From: Acetanaerobacterium elongatum
Lineage (GTDB): Bacteria; Bacillota; Clostridia; Oscillospirales; Ruminococcaceae
Length of the DNA stretch: 64,000 nucleotides
NCBI RefSeq assembly: GCF_900103835.1
Contig: NZ_FNID01000002.1
Coordinates: forward strand, 1 to 64,000
Direction of reading: 5' to 3'
Made by a program: the position numbers and the translations under genes
In this document: positions 8,549 through 17,063 of the stretch, piece by piece
How the letters are laid out: each line of letters opens with the position of its first letter
Position numbering within the stretch: position 1 is the first letter of the stretch
The notes under the pieces: model-generated
The model's database searches: none
What the model saw: only the letters and a program-made list of their open reading frames with translations
Told to the model about the DNA's origin: nothing

Positions 8549-9139
8549 ATGCAGACAAGCTTTTACGCAATGCTTTCCCGCATGAAATATATCAACCGCT
8601 GGGGGCTTATGCGCAACAACCGCCCCGAGAACCTTAGTGAGCACTCGCTGGAGGTGGCGCTAATCGCCCACGCGCTGGCAGTCATCCGCAACCGCCGCTT
8701 CGGCGGAACGGTAAACCCCGAGTATGCGGCGCTTATGGGTATCTACCACGACGCGCACGAGATTATTACCGGCGACCTGCCCACCCCCGTGAAGTATTTA
8801 AACCCCGAGATTAAGGGAGCCTATAAGAGGGTGGAGGCTTCGGCTTCCAGGCAGCTATTATCCATGCTGCCGAAGGATCTGCTGCCGGAGTATGAGCAGC
8901 TGGTGCTGCCCGGTGAGAACGAAGCAGAGTACCACGCACTGGTGAAGGCTGCCGACAAGCTCTCGGCGCTGATTAAATGCGTGGAGGAGGAGCGGGCGGG
9001 CAACACCGAGTTCAGTTCGGCAAAAGAGGCAACCATCAAAGCACTTAAAGCGATGGCGCTGCCCGAGGTGGAGGTATTCTTAACCGAATGCATTCCCGCC
9101 TACAGCCTGACGCTGGATGAATTGAATAGACAACTGTAA
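8549..9139 (+). CDS. HD-domain 5'-nucleotidase, YfbR-like
   Basis: A 196-residue protein resembling YfbR, a 5'-deoxynucleotidase that removes phosphate from dNMPs. The metal-binding HD-fold residues are visible: SEHSLEVALIAHA and YHDAHEIITGDLPTPVKY, then a late acidic residue in KAADKLSALIKC. The start is set at ATG 8549, which follows GAAGGATG and lies downstream of the promoter -10 box; the longer frame would begin upstream of the promoter. It is transcribed alone or with the membrane protein that follows after 59 bp. Confidence 0.85.
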   Translation: MQTSFYAMLSRMKYINRWGLMRNNRPENLSEHSLEVALIAHALAVIRNRRFGGTVNPEYAALMGIYHDAHEIITGDLPTPVKYLNPEIKGAYKRVEASASRQLLSMLPKDLLPEYEQLVLPGENEAEYHALVKAADKLSALIKCVEEERAGNTEFSSAKEATIKALKAMALPEVEVFLTECIPAYSLTLDELNRQL

Positions 9140-9198
9140 TAACATTATAATAAATGTACTATTAAATGTACTATGAACGATGGAAAGGATGATTTTTT

Positions 9199-9783
9199 AT
9201 GAAACATAAAAGTACTCTTTGGATTGTGCGTACGGCACTGATGCTGGCGCTGCTGGTGGTGGCGCAGTTTGCGGGCAAGCTGATACCGGCTGGTGCGGTA
9301 ATCCTTGGCCCGATGAGCGTTACCCAGCTGGTAACCGGCTCGATTGTAAATATTATTCTGATTGTAACCGCCGCAACGGTGGGCGCGCTGAGCGGCGTAA
9401 CCGTTGGTGTGCTCTCTGCCATTCTGGCGCTGATTCTGGGCATACAGGCGCAGCCTATTCTTACACCTGCTATTGCGCTTGGGAATGTGCTGATTGTGCT
9501 GGTTACCTGGATATTCTTTACCCTTGCCCAAAGGGCAAACCAGAAGCCGCTGGGGCTGTACGGGATAGTAGGTATCGTGCTGGGCGCTGTGGTAAAGACG
9601 GGTTTCTTGTGGCTTTCGGTTCCCGCGCTGCTCAAGCTCATTCCCGAAATCAAGCCCAAGCAGGCTGAGGTGCTTTCCAAGATGTTTTCCTACCCGCAGC
9701 TGATTACCGCACTCATCGGCGGGCTGCTTGCGCTGTTGATTATCCCCGCCGTAAAAAAGGCAATGGGGAAGCATTCCGCATAA
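9199..9783 (+). CDS. ECF-transporter S-component-like membrane protein
   Basis: A 194-residue, very hydrophobic protein with about five to six helices. The opening (residues 8-40, RTALMLALLVVAQFAG) and the glycine-rich helices with short loops resemble substrate-binding S components of energy-coupling factor vitamin transporters, which share one EcfAAT module encoded elsewhere. The ligand cannot be predicted, and no riboswitch is visible in the short leader, which does hold a tandem AAATGTACTAT motif. GGAAAGGATG precedes the ATG. Assignment is to superfamily level only. Confidence 0.65.
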   Translation: MKHKSTLWIVRTALMLALLVVAQFAGKLIPAGAVILGPMSVTQLVTGSIVNIILIVTAATVGALSGVTVGVLSAILALILGIQAQPILTPAIALGNVLIVLVTWIFFTLAQRANQKPLGLYGIVGIVLGAVVKTGFLWLSVPALLKLIPEIKPKQAEVLSKMFSYPQLITALIGGLLALLIIPAVKKAMGKHSA

Positions 9784-9818
9784 ACCCAAATCTCAATTTT
9801 ATAAAGAAGGTGCTGACT

Positions 9819-10121
9819 ATGGAACCGCAAACCATGGAATGTATCCGAGCCGTTGCGAAGGATATTCGAAAGACCGTGCAGCCCGAGCAGATTATTTTGT
9901 TTAACCAGAAGCTCGGCGTGGGCGGCAGGCTGCAGAGCTTTAAGCTGTGCGTGGTGGTGGATACCGCCGAGAAGGCCGATATCGAGCGCAGTATCTACCT
10001 CGGTATTGATTCCGAGCAGCCGTTTGATGTGGTAATCTACACCCCAGGCGAGTGGGAAGAGCTGCTGAACATCCCGCACTCGTTTGCGCGCACCATCAGG
10101 GATACGGGGGTGGTTCTGTGA
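9819..10121 (+). CDS. Degenerate MNT-type nucleotidyltransferase-like protein
   Basis: A 100-residue protein (ATG 9819, AAAGAAGG 8 bases upstream). Position and fold pattern match the minimal nucleotidyltransferase half of HEPN/MNT modules, with the closing strand FDVVIYTPGEWEE. The catalytic signature GSx10DxD is lost: the segment reads LFNQKLGVGGRLQSFKLCVVV, with NQ in place of GS and K-L-C in place of D-x-D. In known pairs MNT neutralises the HEPN toxin by adding AMP groups; this copy should not catalyse that. It overlaps the HEPN gene by 4 bp (GTGA). Confidence 0.65.
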   Translation: MEPQTMECIRAVAKDIRKTVQPEQIILFNQKLGVGGRLQSFKLCVVVDTAEKADIERSIYLGIDSEQPFDVVIYTPGEWEELLNIPHSFARTIRDTGVVL

Positions 10122-10564
10122 CAAGACATCGACAGCGCTCCTCCGACAGTAAGCGCCATATCGACTGGCTGAACAAGTCGGGCGAGGATATGCGCGCCGC
10201 CGAGCTGCTGCTTCAGCACCCCGAATGCTACAATATGTGCGCCTTCCACTGCCAGCAGACGATTGAAAAGGCGCTGAAGGCCTACCTGCTGGTGGCCTCT
10301 GACCGGTTGCTGGACGGGCACAACCTTACCTGGCTGTGCAGGCAGGCGCTGCGGTATGATAAGGAGTTCTCTACCTGGATGGACGAGAGCGCCGTACTCA
10401 ACAAGTTCTACATTGAAACCCGCTACCCCACCGACCTTTCGTTTGCCCTTAGCCGTAAACGCATGGAGGAGGTTTTTAAAACCGCCAAGGAGATGTACGA
10501 CTTCATCTGCTCGCAGGTGTATGAGGAGCAGGAGGAAGAGATGGATAAGGAGCTGGCGCTGTAA
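10118..10564 (+). CDS. HEPN domain protein
   Basis: A 148-residue, mostly helical protein starting at GTG 10118 inside the stop of the MNT-like gene, so translation is coupled. HEPN features are visible: DMRAAELLL near residue 22, the helix AFHCQQTIEKALKAYLLVA, the H in DGHNLTWLC, and the typical YIETRYPTD block. HEPN proteins are often RNases or toxin halves of two-gene modules. Whether this pair is an active toxin-antitoxin system is uncertain because the partner is degenerate. The tail is acidic (EEQEEEMDKE). Confidence 0.78.
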   Translation: MTRHRQRSSDSKRHIDWLNKSGEDMRAAELLLQHPECYNMCAFHCQQTIEKALKAYLLVASDRLLDGHNLTWLCRQALRYDKEFSTWMDESAVLNKFYIETRYPTDLSFALSRKRMEEVFKTAKEMYDFICSQVYEEQEEEMDKELAL

Positions 10565-10587
10565 AGCGGAGTATAAGCAATACATGA

Positions 10588-10616
10588 AGAGGCTTGCCTG
10601 TTACGGGTAAGCCTCT
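10588..10616 (+). terminator. Hairpin after HEPN gene
   Basis: An 8-bp stem (AGAGGCTT/AAGCCTCT) lies 24 bases after the stop. It lacks a T-run on the plus strand, so its role is tentative. Confidence 0.35.
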
Positions 10617-10624
10617 AAAAACAC

Positions 10625-10679
10625 TTGACAAGTGAACGACTGTTCACTATAATAAGAACAGGGTTAACAATCGTTCACT
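10625..10679 (+). promoter_or_regulatory. TetR-operon promoter with overlapping operator
   Basis: A consensus promoter, TTGACA (10625-10630), 17-bp spacer, TATAAT (10648-10653), has the inverted repeat AGTGAAC-N4-GTTCACT (10631-10648) filling the spacer and touching the -10 box. A third half-site GTTCACT is at 10673-10679, downstream of the likely start point. This is the classical layout of a TetR-family autorepressed promoter. Confidence 0.85.
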
Positions 10680-10695
10680 TAGGGGGGGCAAATGG

Positions 10696-11331
10696 ATGAC
10701 GACCAAGGAAAGGATACTGGAAGAGGCGCTTAACCTGTTTTCGGTGAAGGGCTACGAAGCTGTATCGGTGCGGGATATTGCGGGGGTGGTAGGCATACGC
10801 GAAAGCGCCATCTACAAGCACTACCCTAATAAGCGCGCCATCTACGACTGTATCCTTACACGGTACGCCGAGCGAATGAGTGGCTTTTTTCAGCGGTTTC
10901 AGATTACCGACGAGCAGGGCGGGTTTTCTGTAAACAACGAGGTGCAGCGCTTGTTTGAGGGCTACACCGAGGAGCAGCTGATTGCGAATTCGCTGCAGGT
11001 GTTCCGCTTTGTGTTTACCGACGAAACGATGGTAAAGGTGCGGCGCATGCTCACCGTCGAGCGGTATTGCAGCACCGAGGCCGCGGCGCTGTTTTGCCGT
11101 ATGATGTTTGACGACGCAATTACCTATCAGTCGCAGATACTCAAGCGGATGATAGACGACGGACTGTTTGTAAAAGTAGACCCAGAGGTGCTGGCATGGG
11201 AGTTTTACGCGCCGATCTTTTCGCTGTTCTTTAGGTACGATAACGGCGAGGCGGAGCTTAATAAGGCGCTTATACTGGTGGAAAAGCATATCCGGCACTT
11301 TTACAGAACCTCGGTGATTAGGCCATTGTGA
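10696..11331 (+). CDS. TetR family transcriptional regulator
   Basis: A 211-residue repressor. Residues ~4-50 form the TetR DNA-binding domain (RILEEALNLFSVKGYEAVSV, then IRESAIYKHYPNKRAIYD), and the rest is a helical ligand pocket specific to this protein. The start ATG 10696 follows AGGGGGG. A palindromic operator overlaps its own promoter, so it very likely represses itself and the flavodoxin-like gene 28 bp downstream. The inducer is unknown; TetR-oxidoreductase pairs often respond to toxic or redox-active compounds. Confidence 0.9.
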   Translation: MTTKERILEEALNLFSVKGYEAVSVRDIAGVVGIRESAIYKHYPNKRAIYDCILTRYAERMSGFFQRFQITDEQGGFSVNNEVQRLFEGYTEEQLIANSLQVFRFVFTDETMVKVRRMLTVERYCSTEAAALFCRMMFDDAITYQSQILKRMIDDGLFVKVDPEVLAWEFYAPIFSLFFRYDNGEAELNKALILVEKHIRHFYRTSVIRPL

Positions 11332-11359
11332 ACCACTGAATATAGAAGGAGATACAGAC

Positions 11360-12070
11360 ATGATAAAGGTGGCAGTTATTTACGGGAATATGCATGAGGG
11401 CAGTACATGGAATTGTGTGCGGCTGTTAAAGGAGGCGCTGAGCGAGCGGGAGAAAACCGAGTTCACGGAGTTTTATCTGCCGCGGGATATGCAGGGTTTC
11501 TGCAACGGGTGCTTCTCCTGCTTTATGAACGGGGAGCAGACCTGCCCCCACAGTGAGCAGGTTCAGCCGATTGTAAGTGCGCTGGAGCAGGCGGATGTCA
11601 TCCTCCTCTCTTCCCCCATCTATGCGCTGGATGTTTCGGGGCAGATGAAGACGCTGCTCGACCATCTGTGCTATATGTGGGTAAGCCACCGGCCCAACCC
11701 GCTGATGTTTAGTAAGGTGGGGGTATCGGTAACCACCACCGCGGGCGCGGGGCTTTCGCACGCCGCCAAAACGCTGAACAACACCCTCACCTACTGGGGG
11801 GTAAAGCGCGTATTCTCGCTGAAAGGGCGCGTGGCAGCAAGCAAGTGGGCAGAGGTAAGCGAGAAGAATCAGGCAAAGCTTAAAAGGCAGACGGCGCGCA
11901 TGGCAGACGGGATTCTTAAAGCCGTACATAACGAAAAGATGCGCCCCAAACTCTTTTTAAGGATTATGTTTGGTATGATGCGCGGCGCGATGAAGAATAA
12001 TACATGGTGCATCCGAGATCACGATCATTGGAAGAACCATGGATGGCTGGACGGGAAGAATCCGTTTTAA
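11360..12070 (+). CDS. Flavodoxin-like NAD(P)H-dependent FMN reductase
   Basis: A 236-residue flavodoxin-fold oxidoreductase starting behind AGAAGGAG. The N-terminus IKVAVIYGNMHEGST is the FMN-phosphate loop; CNGCFSCF (about residues 49-56) is the Cys cluster typical of the iron-sulfur flavoprotein/NADPH-FMN reductase group, followed by LLSSPIYALDVSGQMKTLLD, the canonical second flavin segment. It forms an operon with the upstream TetR gene and is closed by a terminator. The substrate is not readable. Confidence 0.85.
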   Translation: MIKVAVIYGNMHEGSTWNCVRLLKEALSEREKTEFTEFYLPRDMQGFCNGCFSCFMNGEQTCPHSEQVQPIVSALEQADVILLSSPIYALDVSGQMKTLLDHLCYMWVSHRPNPLMFSKVGVSVTTTAGAGLSHAAKTLNNTLTYWGVKRVFSLKGRVAASKWAEVSEKNQAKLKRQTARMADGILKAVHNEKMRPKLFLRIMFGMMRGAMKNNTWCIRDHDHWKNHGWLDGKNPF

Positions 12071-12095
12071 GGTAAATCACATTTGGATATAGAAG

Positions 12096-12132
12096 CAGGA
12101 AGCCTTGCAGGATGCAGGGCTTCCTGTTTTTT
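12096..12132 (+). terminator. Rho-independent terminator
   Basis: A stem CAGGAAGCC (12096-12104) with GGCTTCCTG (12118-12126) is followed by six Ts, ending the TetR-flavodoxin operon. Confidence 0.85.
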
Positions 12133-12289
12133 ATAACAGTGTGGATCTGCGTCGCCATTATATGGGGAAATTACCGATGCCGGATTCATAAACTGATAAA
12201 GTGACATGAAAGGTTTTATTCTGTACTCCGCATAATTTTCAGCTGTCACCCCAAAATAAACTTGAATTGTATTTTAGAAGGAGCTGCTT

Positions 12290-13588
12290 ATGCCAGTACC
12301 GCTGTTGAATCTTCACCGTGAATATGCCGAGCTGCAGGGCGAGGCCGAAACCGCCGTGCTGCGGGTGCTGCGCTCGGGGCAGTATATCCTAAGCGAGAAT
12401 GTGTTTGCCTTTGAAAGTGAGTTTGCCTCCTATGTGGGTACTCAGTATGCCGTTTCGGTGGGCAACGGCACCGACGCACTGGTGATTGCCCTAAAGGCGC
12501 TGGGTATCGGCGCGGGGGATGAGGTGATCACCACGCCCTACACCTTTTTTGCCACCGCCGAAAGTATTGCCGCGGTGGGCGCAACCCCCGTGTTCTGCGA
12601 TGTGCGGCGCGATACCTATAACATTGATGCCTCAAAGATTGCGGCGCTCATCACCCCAAAAACCAAGGCTATCATGCCGGTGCACCTGTTTGGGCAGTGC
12701 GCGGAGATGGATGAGATTAACGCCATTGCCAAGCGAAACGGCCTGTTTGTGATAGAGGATGCCTGCCAGGCAATGGGCGCGTGGTATAAGGGGCGGATGG
12801 CGGGCAGCCTTTCGGATATCGCGTGTTTTTCGTTTTTTCCCACCAAAAACCTTGCCTGCGCGGGCGACGGCGGTATGATTGTTACCGAGTACGAGTGCTT
12901 AGCCGATATCTGCCGCGGCCTGCGTGCCCACGGCAGCGGCGAGGACGGCAGGCGCGCCTATGAGCTGATGGCGAAAGCTGCTTTGGAAAAGGCGGCAAAA
13001 GCGGCAGAGAGTGAGAGAGATGGCGCGGATATCCCCTGCGAGGAGGCTGCCTACAATGTGCCGAGCGGCTTAAAGGAGCAGGTGCCGGCCTATGAGGGTG
13101 CGCCCATTACACCCAACACCGCTCCGCCCGTAAGCAGCAAATACTATAACTATGTGGTGGGGTATAACTCGCGGCTCGATGAGCTGCAGGCGGCGCTGCT
13201 GCGCGTGAAATTAAAGAATCTTGACAAGAGCCTGGATAGCCGCAAGCGGGCGGCGGCATTTTACGATGACGCACTGGCGGGGCTTGAGGGCATCACCTTG
13301 CCGCACACCTCGCCCGGCGGCTCGCACGCCTATCATTTATATGTGTTGTTAAGCGAGCGGCGCGACGCGTTGCGCGAGTATCTGACCGGGCGGGGGATTG
13401 CCACCGGTGTTTACTACCCTGTGCCGCTGCATCTGCAGAAGGTGTTTGAGCCGCTCCGCTATCAAAAGGGCAGTATGCCACAGGCGGAGTATCTGAGCGC
13501 GCGCGCGCTGGCAATCCCGCTGTTTGCGCAGATCACCGAGGCCGAGCAGCAGGAGGTAGCCGCTGCCATAAAGGAGTTTTGCGGGTGA
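12290..13588 (+). CDS. wbpE: DegT/DnrJ/EryC1 sugar aminotransferase (WbpE-like)
   Basis: A 432-residue PLP enzyme expected to aminate C3 of a UDP-3-keto-N-acetylglucosaminuronate. Family landmarks are [15 protein letters not shown] (59-73), the DACQAMGA block (158-165), the PLP lysine at 186 ([15 protein letters not shown]) and [11 protein letters not shown] (291-301). It is longer than usual because of about 65 extra residues (about 217-282), Ala/Glu-rich and probably flexible, between the usual RAHGS and [19 protein letters not shown] precedes the ATG, and the stop overlaps the next gene's GTG start. With its neighbours it matches the Wbp pathway; exact substrate is inferred. Confidence 0.85.
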   Translation: MPVPLLNLHREYAELQGEAETAVLRVLRSGQYILSENVFAFESEFASYVGTQYAVSVGNGTDALVIALKALGIGAGDEVITTPYTFFATAESIAAVGATPVFCDVRRDTYNIDASKIAALITPKTKAIMPVHLFGQCAEMDEINAIAKRNGLFVIEDACQAMGAWYKGRMAGSLSDIACFSFFPTKNLACAGDGGMIVTEYECLADICRGLRAHGSGEDGRRAYELMAKAALEKAAKAAESERDGADIPCEEAAYNVPSGLKEQVPAYEGAPITPNTAPPVSSKYYNYVVGYNSRLDELQAALLRVKLKNLDKSLDSRKRAAAFYDDALAGLEGITLPHTSPGGSHAYHLYVLLSERRDALREYLTGRGIATGVYYPVPLHLQKVFEPLRYQKGSMPQAEYLSARALAIPLFAQITEAEQQEVAAAIKEFCG

Positions 13589-14202
13589 AGGAGTATACCG
13601 CGCACGAGAGTGCGTATATCGATGAGCCGTGTGAAATAGGCCGGGGCACGGTAATCTGGCATTTCTGCCACCTGATGAGCGGGTGCGTGGTGGGCGAGAA
13701 CTGCCGCCTTGGGCAGAACGTGGTGGTGGCGCCCGGCGCTCGCTTAGGAAACGGCGTGAAGGTGCAGAATAACGTTTCGGTTTACACCGGCGTGGTGTGC
13801 GAGGACGAGGTGTTCCTGGGCCCCTCTTGTGTATTTACCAACGTGATAAACCCGCGCGCCTTCATCGAGCGCAAGGACGAGTTTAAGCAGACACTCATCA
13901 AGCGCGGCGCAAGCATCGGGGCCAACGCCACGGTGGTGTGCGGGTGTACCATCGGGCAGTACGCGCTGGTGGGCGCAGGCGCGGTGGTAACGCACGATGT
14001 GCCCGACTATGCCGTGGTAACCGGCATCCCAGCAAGGGTTATAGGCTATGTTTGCGCCTGCGGCAATAAGCTGTCGTTTCAAAACAACCTTGCTAAATGC
14101 GCCGTGTGCGGGAAAGACTATACGGTGTATGGCGAGCGGGTGATTGCACGCACCGGGGTAGCGGTGAAGCCGATAAAGAGAGTACGGGAGAAAGACAGGT
14201 AG
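13585..14202 (+). CDS. wbpD: Left-handed beta-helix N-acetyltransferase (WbpD-like)
   Basis: A 205-residue hexapeptide-repeat acyltransferase starting at GTG 13585 (AAGGAG 8 bases upstream), overlapping the aminotransferase stop. Repeats such as [10 protein letters not shown] and [17 protein letters not shown] and the loop [14 protein letters not shown] match the WbpD/WlbB group, which acetylates the 3-amino group of UDP-2-acetamido-3-amino-glucuronate. An extra C-terminal Cys cluster (CACG...CAVCG) looks like a zinc ribbon. Its TAG stop lies within a copy of a dispersed palindromic repeat. Confidence 0.85.
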   Translation: MKEYTAHESAYIDEPCEIGRGTVIWHFCHLMSGCVVGENCRLGQNVVVAPGARLGNGVKVQNNVSVYTGVVCEDEVFLGPSCVFTNVINPRAFIERKDEFKQTLIKRGASIGANATVVCGCTIGQYALVGAGAVVTHDVPDYAVVTGIPARVIGYVCACGNKLSFQNNLAKCAVCGKDYTVYGERVIARTGVAVKPIKRVREKDR

Positions 14203-14592
14203 GGAGCGGTCTTGACCGTTGCGCCAATCAACCTCAATTCTCCGGCCCCTGTGCCGTTGCGGTATCTTGCGAATCTTGTAGGACGATTATCAATCGCCCG
14301 TGGTATTATCTGCGGTTACGTTTAGATTCACGGGCGCTTAGTAAGCTCCCCTACATCACCATCGTGGATTTGCGATAAACTGCGGGGCGTCGAGGACGCC
14401 GCCCCCTACAAGAGGGGTTGTGGCAGGGGCGCGGGCGAGCACAGTTCGCCCCTACGGAGCTTCGATTGGGATTGTAGGGGCGGCTATCGGCCGTCCGCGG
14501 TATTCATAGGGTTGCCGATTTGTCGGCGGATGCGCAATGCGCGCCCTTACAAAATTATAATCAAATGCCGGAACGACACTTAGGTCGTTCCC
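14199..14592. repeat. Intergenic cluster of dispersed palindromes inside the wbp operon
   Basis: The 418-bp gap between the acetyltransferase and the dehydrogenase is packed with short palindromes flanked by variants of TGTAGGG or CCCTACA: about 14199-14220 (AGCGGTCTTGACCGTT), 14391-14410 (GGCGTCGAGGACGCC), 14472-14497 (GGCGGCTATCGGCCGTC), 14520-14551 (GCGCAATGCGCGC) and 14570-14592 (GGAACGACACTTAGGTCGTTC). Each has its own core word but the same layout. No gene is visible. The cluster splits an otherwise tightly packed operon. Confidence 0.65.
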
Positions 14593-14620
14593 AACATCAC
14601 ATAAAGGCAGGTAAAAAGCG

Positions 14621-15943
14621 ATGCCGCTGAGCATGAAGGACGACCTTTTAAACCGAATCAAGGAACGGCGGCTGCTGGTGGGGGTGGTCGGCCTTGGCTA
14701 TGTGGGGCTGCCGCTGGCGGTGGAAAAGGCCAAGGCGGGGTTTCACACCATCGGGTTTGATATACAGGCCGAGAAGGTGGAGAAGGTAAACCGCGGCAAG
14801 AACTACATTGGCGACGTGGCGGGCGAGGATTTACAAAGCCTTGTGGAAAGCGGGATGCTGGCCGCCACCAACGATTTTTCGTTTATAGAGAATGTGCAGT
14901 TTATTGCAGTGTGCGTGCCCACCCCGCTGGATGAGCACCAGCAGCCCGACATCAGCTATGTAAAGAACAGCTGCACCGAGATTGCCAAGTACCTGAAAAA
15001 GGGCAGTATGGTGGTGTTGGAGAGCACCACCTACCCCGGCACCACCGAGGAACTGATCCGCCCGATTCTGGAGAAAGGCTCCGGACTTGTGTGCGGCGAG
15101 GACTTTTACCTCGGCTTCTCGCCCGAACGGGTGGACCCCGGCAACCTTATCTACAAAACCCGCAACACCCCCAAGGTGGTGGGCGCCATCGGCAAAGACG
15201 CAAGCACCGCTATTGCCGCACTCTACCGCGAGGTGCTGGAAAGCGACGTGCTGGAGGTATCCTCCCCAAAAGTGGCCGAGATGGAGAAGATACTGGAAAA
15301 CACCTACCGCAACATCAACATCGGGCTGATCAACGAGCTGGCGATCCTGTGCAACGAGATGGATATCAACATATGGGAGGTCATCGAGGCGGCAAAAACC
15401 AAGCCCTACGGGTTCCAGCCGTTCTACCCCGGGCCGGGGCTCGGCGGGCACTGCATCCCGCTGGACCCATACTATCTTGCGTGGAAGGCGCGGGAATACG
15501 GCTTTCACACCTCGATGATCGAGGCCTCGGGCATGATTAACGACCGCATGCCGCGCTACTGTGTAGAGCGTGCGGCAAAGCTGCTCAACCGCTTTGGCAA
15601 GCCGATGAACGGCGCCTCGGTGCTGATGCTGGGGGTGGCCTACAAGCAGAACATCGACGATGTGCGCGAAAGCCCCGCCCTGCATGTGATGGAGCACTTG
15701 GAAAGGATGGGCGCGCGGGTTTCCTATCACGACCCGTATGTGCCGCAGTTTAAGCTAGGCGGCACCGTGCGCAAGAGCATCAGCCTGACCGCCGAGGTAA
15801 TTGCCCAAGCCGACCTTGTGATGATTACCGCCTCGCATACCAATGTGGACTACAAGCTGGTGGGGCGGCACGCCAAGGCGGTGTTTGACACCAAAAACGC
15901 CATGAAAGAGGTGTTGACGCGTGACAACATCGAGGTGCTCTAG
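14621..15943 (+). CDS. wbpA: UDP-N-acetylglucosamine 6-dehydrogenase (WbpA-like)
   Basis: A 440-residue nucleotide-sugar dehydrogenase that oxidises the C6 alcohol of a UDP-sugar to a carboxylate with two NAD+. The Rossmann loop is VGVVGLGYVGLPLA (from about residue 19), and the catalytic Cys is residue 278 in GPGLGGHCIPLDPYYL. Length and these motifs fit the WbpA/WecC group better than UDP-glucose dehydrogenases. In the Wbp route it makes UDP-GlcNAcA, substrate of the oxidoreductase and aminotransferase nearby. Its end overlaps the next start by 23 bp. Confidence 0.88.
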   Translation: MPLSMKDDLLNRIKERRLLVGVVGLGYVGLPLAVEKAKAGFHTIGFDIQAEKVEKVNRGKNYIGDVAGEDLQSLVESGMLAATNDFSFIENVQFIAVCVPTPLDEHQQPDISYVKNSCTEIAKYLKKGSMVVLESTTYPGTTEELIRPILEKGSGLVCGEDFYLGFSPERVDPGNLIYKTRNTPKVVGAIGKDASTAIAALYREVLESDVLEVSSPKVAEMEKILENTYRNINIGLINELAILCNEMDINIWEVIEAAKTKPYGFQPFYPGPGLGGHCIPLDPYYLAWKAREYGFHTSMIEASGMINDRMPRYCVERAAKLLNRFGKPMNGASVLMLGVAYKQNIDDVRESPALHVMEHLERMGARVSYHDPYVPQFKLGGTVRKSISLTAEVIAQADLVMITASHTNVDYKLVGRHAKAVFDTKNAMKEVLTRDNIEVL

Positions 15944-17021
15944 CGGCCCCCTGAGGTATGCGCTCATCGGCTGCGGGCGCATCGCGCCAAACCATATTGC
16001 GGCGGCGCAGGCAAACGGGCTTGCTATCGCGGCGCTGTGCGACATCGAGCGTAGTCACGCCGAAAAGCTGGCGGCGCAGTTTGGGCTTTCGCAGGTGCCT
16101 ATCTATACCGATTACACGCAGATGCTGAGTGAAATCCACCCTGAGCTTGCCGCCGTTGCCACCGAGAGCGGCGGGCACGCGAAGGCGGCGCTTGCCTGCA
16201 TACAGGCGGGCTGCCCGGTGATCATCGAAAAGCCCATCGCCCTTTCGCTTGCCGATGCCGACGATATCATCGCCGCGGGCAGGGCAGCGGGGGTGACGGT
16301 TGCGGTGTGCCACCAGAACCGGTTTAACAGGTCCGTCCGAAAAATCCGCGAAGCGATGGAGGGCGGGCGGTTTGGCAAGATGCTGTACGGCACCGCGCAT
16401 ATCCGCTGGAACCGCGGGGAGGATTACTACCGTCAGGCGCCGTGGCGCGGCACCTGGGAGCAGGACGGCGGCGCTTTGATGAACCAGTGCATCCACAACA
16501 TCGACCTTTTGCGCTGGATGCTGGGCGACGACATCACCGAGGTGTTCGCCTACACCGCGAACCTTGCGCACCCCTACATCGAGGCGGAGGATCTCGGCCT
16601 TGCGCTGGTGCGGTTTGCAAACGGCGCGATGGGCGTAATCGAGGGCACCACCGCCGTATACCCGAACAACTTGGAGGAGACGCTCTACCTGTTTGGTGAG
16701 AAGGGCACGGTGAAGGCGGGGGGAAAATCGGTAAACGTGCTGGAGGAGTGGCGGTTCGGCGACGGCATGGACGAGGCCGAAACGGTGAAGACCGCCTGCT
16801 CCGACAACCCGCCCAATGTGTACGGTTACGGGCATACCCCCCTTTACGCCGATGTGATTGACGCGGTTGTTAACCATCGTCCACCGGCGGTGGACGGCGA
16901 GGCGGGAAAGCGGGCGCTGGAGCTGGTGCTGGCGGTTTATTCCTCCGCGGCACTGGGCAGGCCGGTACAATTGCCGCTCACCCGCTGCGCGACCACTGAT
17001 TTTGAGGGGATGCTTAAATAG
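15921..17021 (+). CDS. wbpB: Gfo/Idh/MocA oxidoreductase (WbpB-like)
   Basis: A 366-residue NAD(P)-dependent oxidoreductase with N-terminal Rossmann fold (YALIGCGRIAPNHIAAA) and the family's catalytic EKPIALS segment. The GTG start at 15921 lies inside the dehydrogenase gene, with GAGGTG just upstream, so translation is coupled. In the Wbp/Wlb pathway this enzyme oxidises C3 of UDP-GlcNAcA before transamination. All four enzymes needed to reach UDP-2,3-diacetamido-glucuronate are therefore clustered; the 2-epimerase (WbpI) leading to the manno form is not in the window. Confidence 0.85.
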   Translation: MTTSRCSSGPLRYALIGCGRIAPNHIAAAQANGLAIAALCDIERSHAEKLAAQFGLSQVPIYTDYTQMLSEIHPELAAVATESGGHAKAALACIQAGCPVIIEKPIALSLADADDIIAAGRAAGVTVAVCHQNRFNRSVRKIREAMEGGRFGKMLYGTAHIRWNRGEDYYRQAPWRGTWEQDGGALMNQCIHNIDLLRWMLGDDITEVFAYTANLAHPYIEAEDLGLALVRFANGAMGVIEGTTAVYPNNLEETLYLFGEKGTVKAGGKSVNVLEEWRFGDGMDEAETVKTACSDNPPNVYGYGHTPLYADVIDAVVNHRPPAVDGEAGKRALELVLAVYSSAALGRPVQLPLTRCATTDFEGMLK

Positions 17022-17033
17022 GGTGCAACAGAA

Positions 17034-17063
17034 AAGACCGGAGCCTTGATTGGTTCCGGTCTT
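17034..17063 (+). terminator. Terminator of the wbp operon
   Basis: A 12-bp stem (17034-17045 with 17052-17063, one G-T pair) lies 12 bp after the oxidoreductase stop, followed by GGTTTAT. Confidence 0.7.

Noticed and set aside
15825-16970. 381-codon frame opposite the WbpB-like gene, and 299 codons at 14831-15730
   Set aside because: Antisense shadows of well-supported enzymes.
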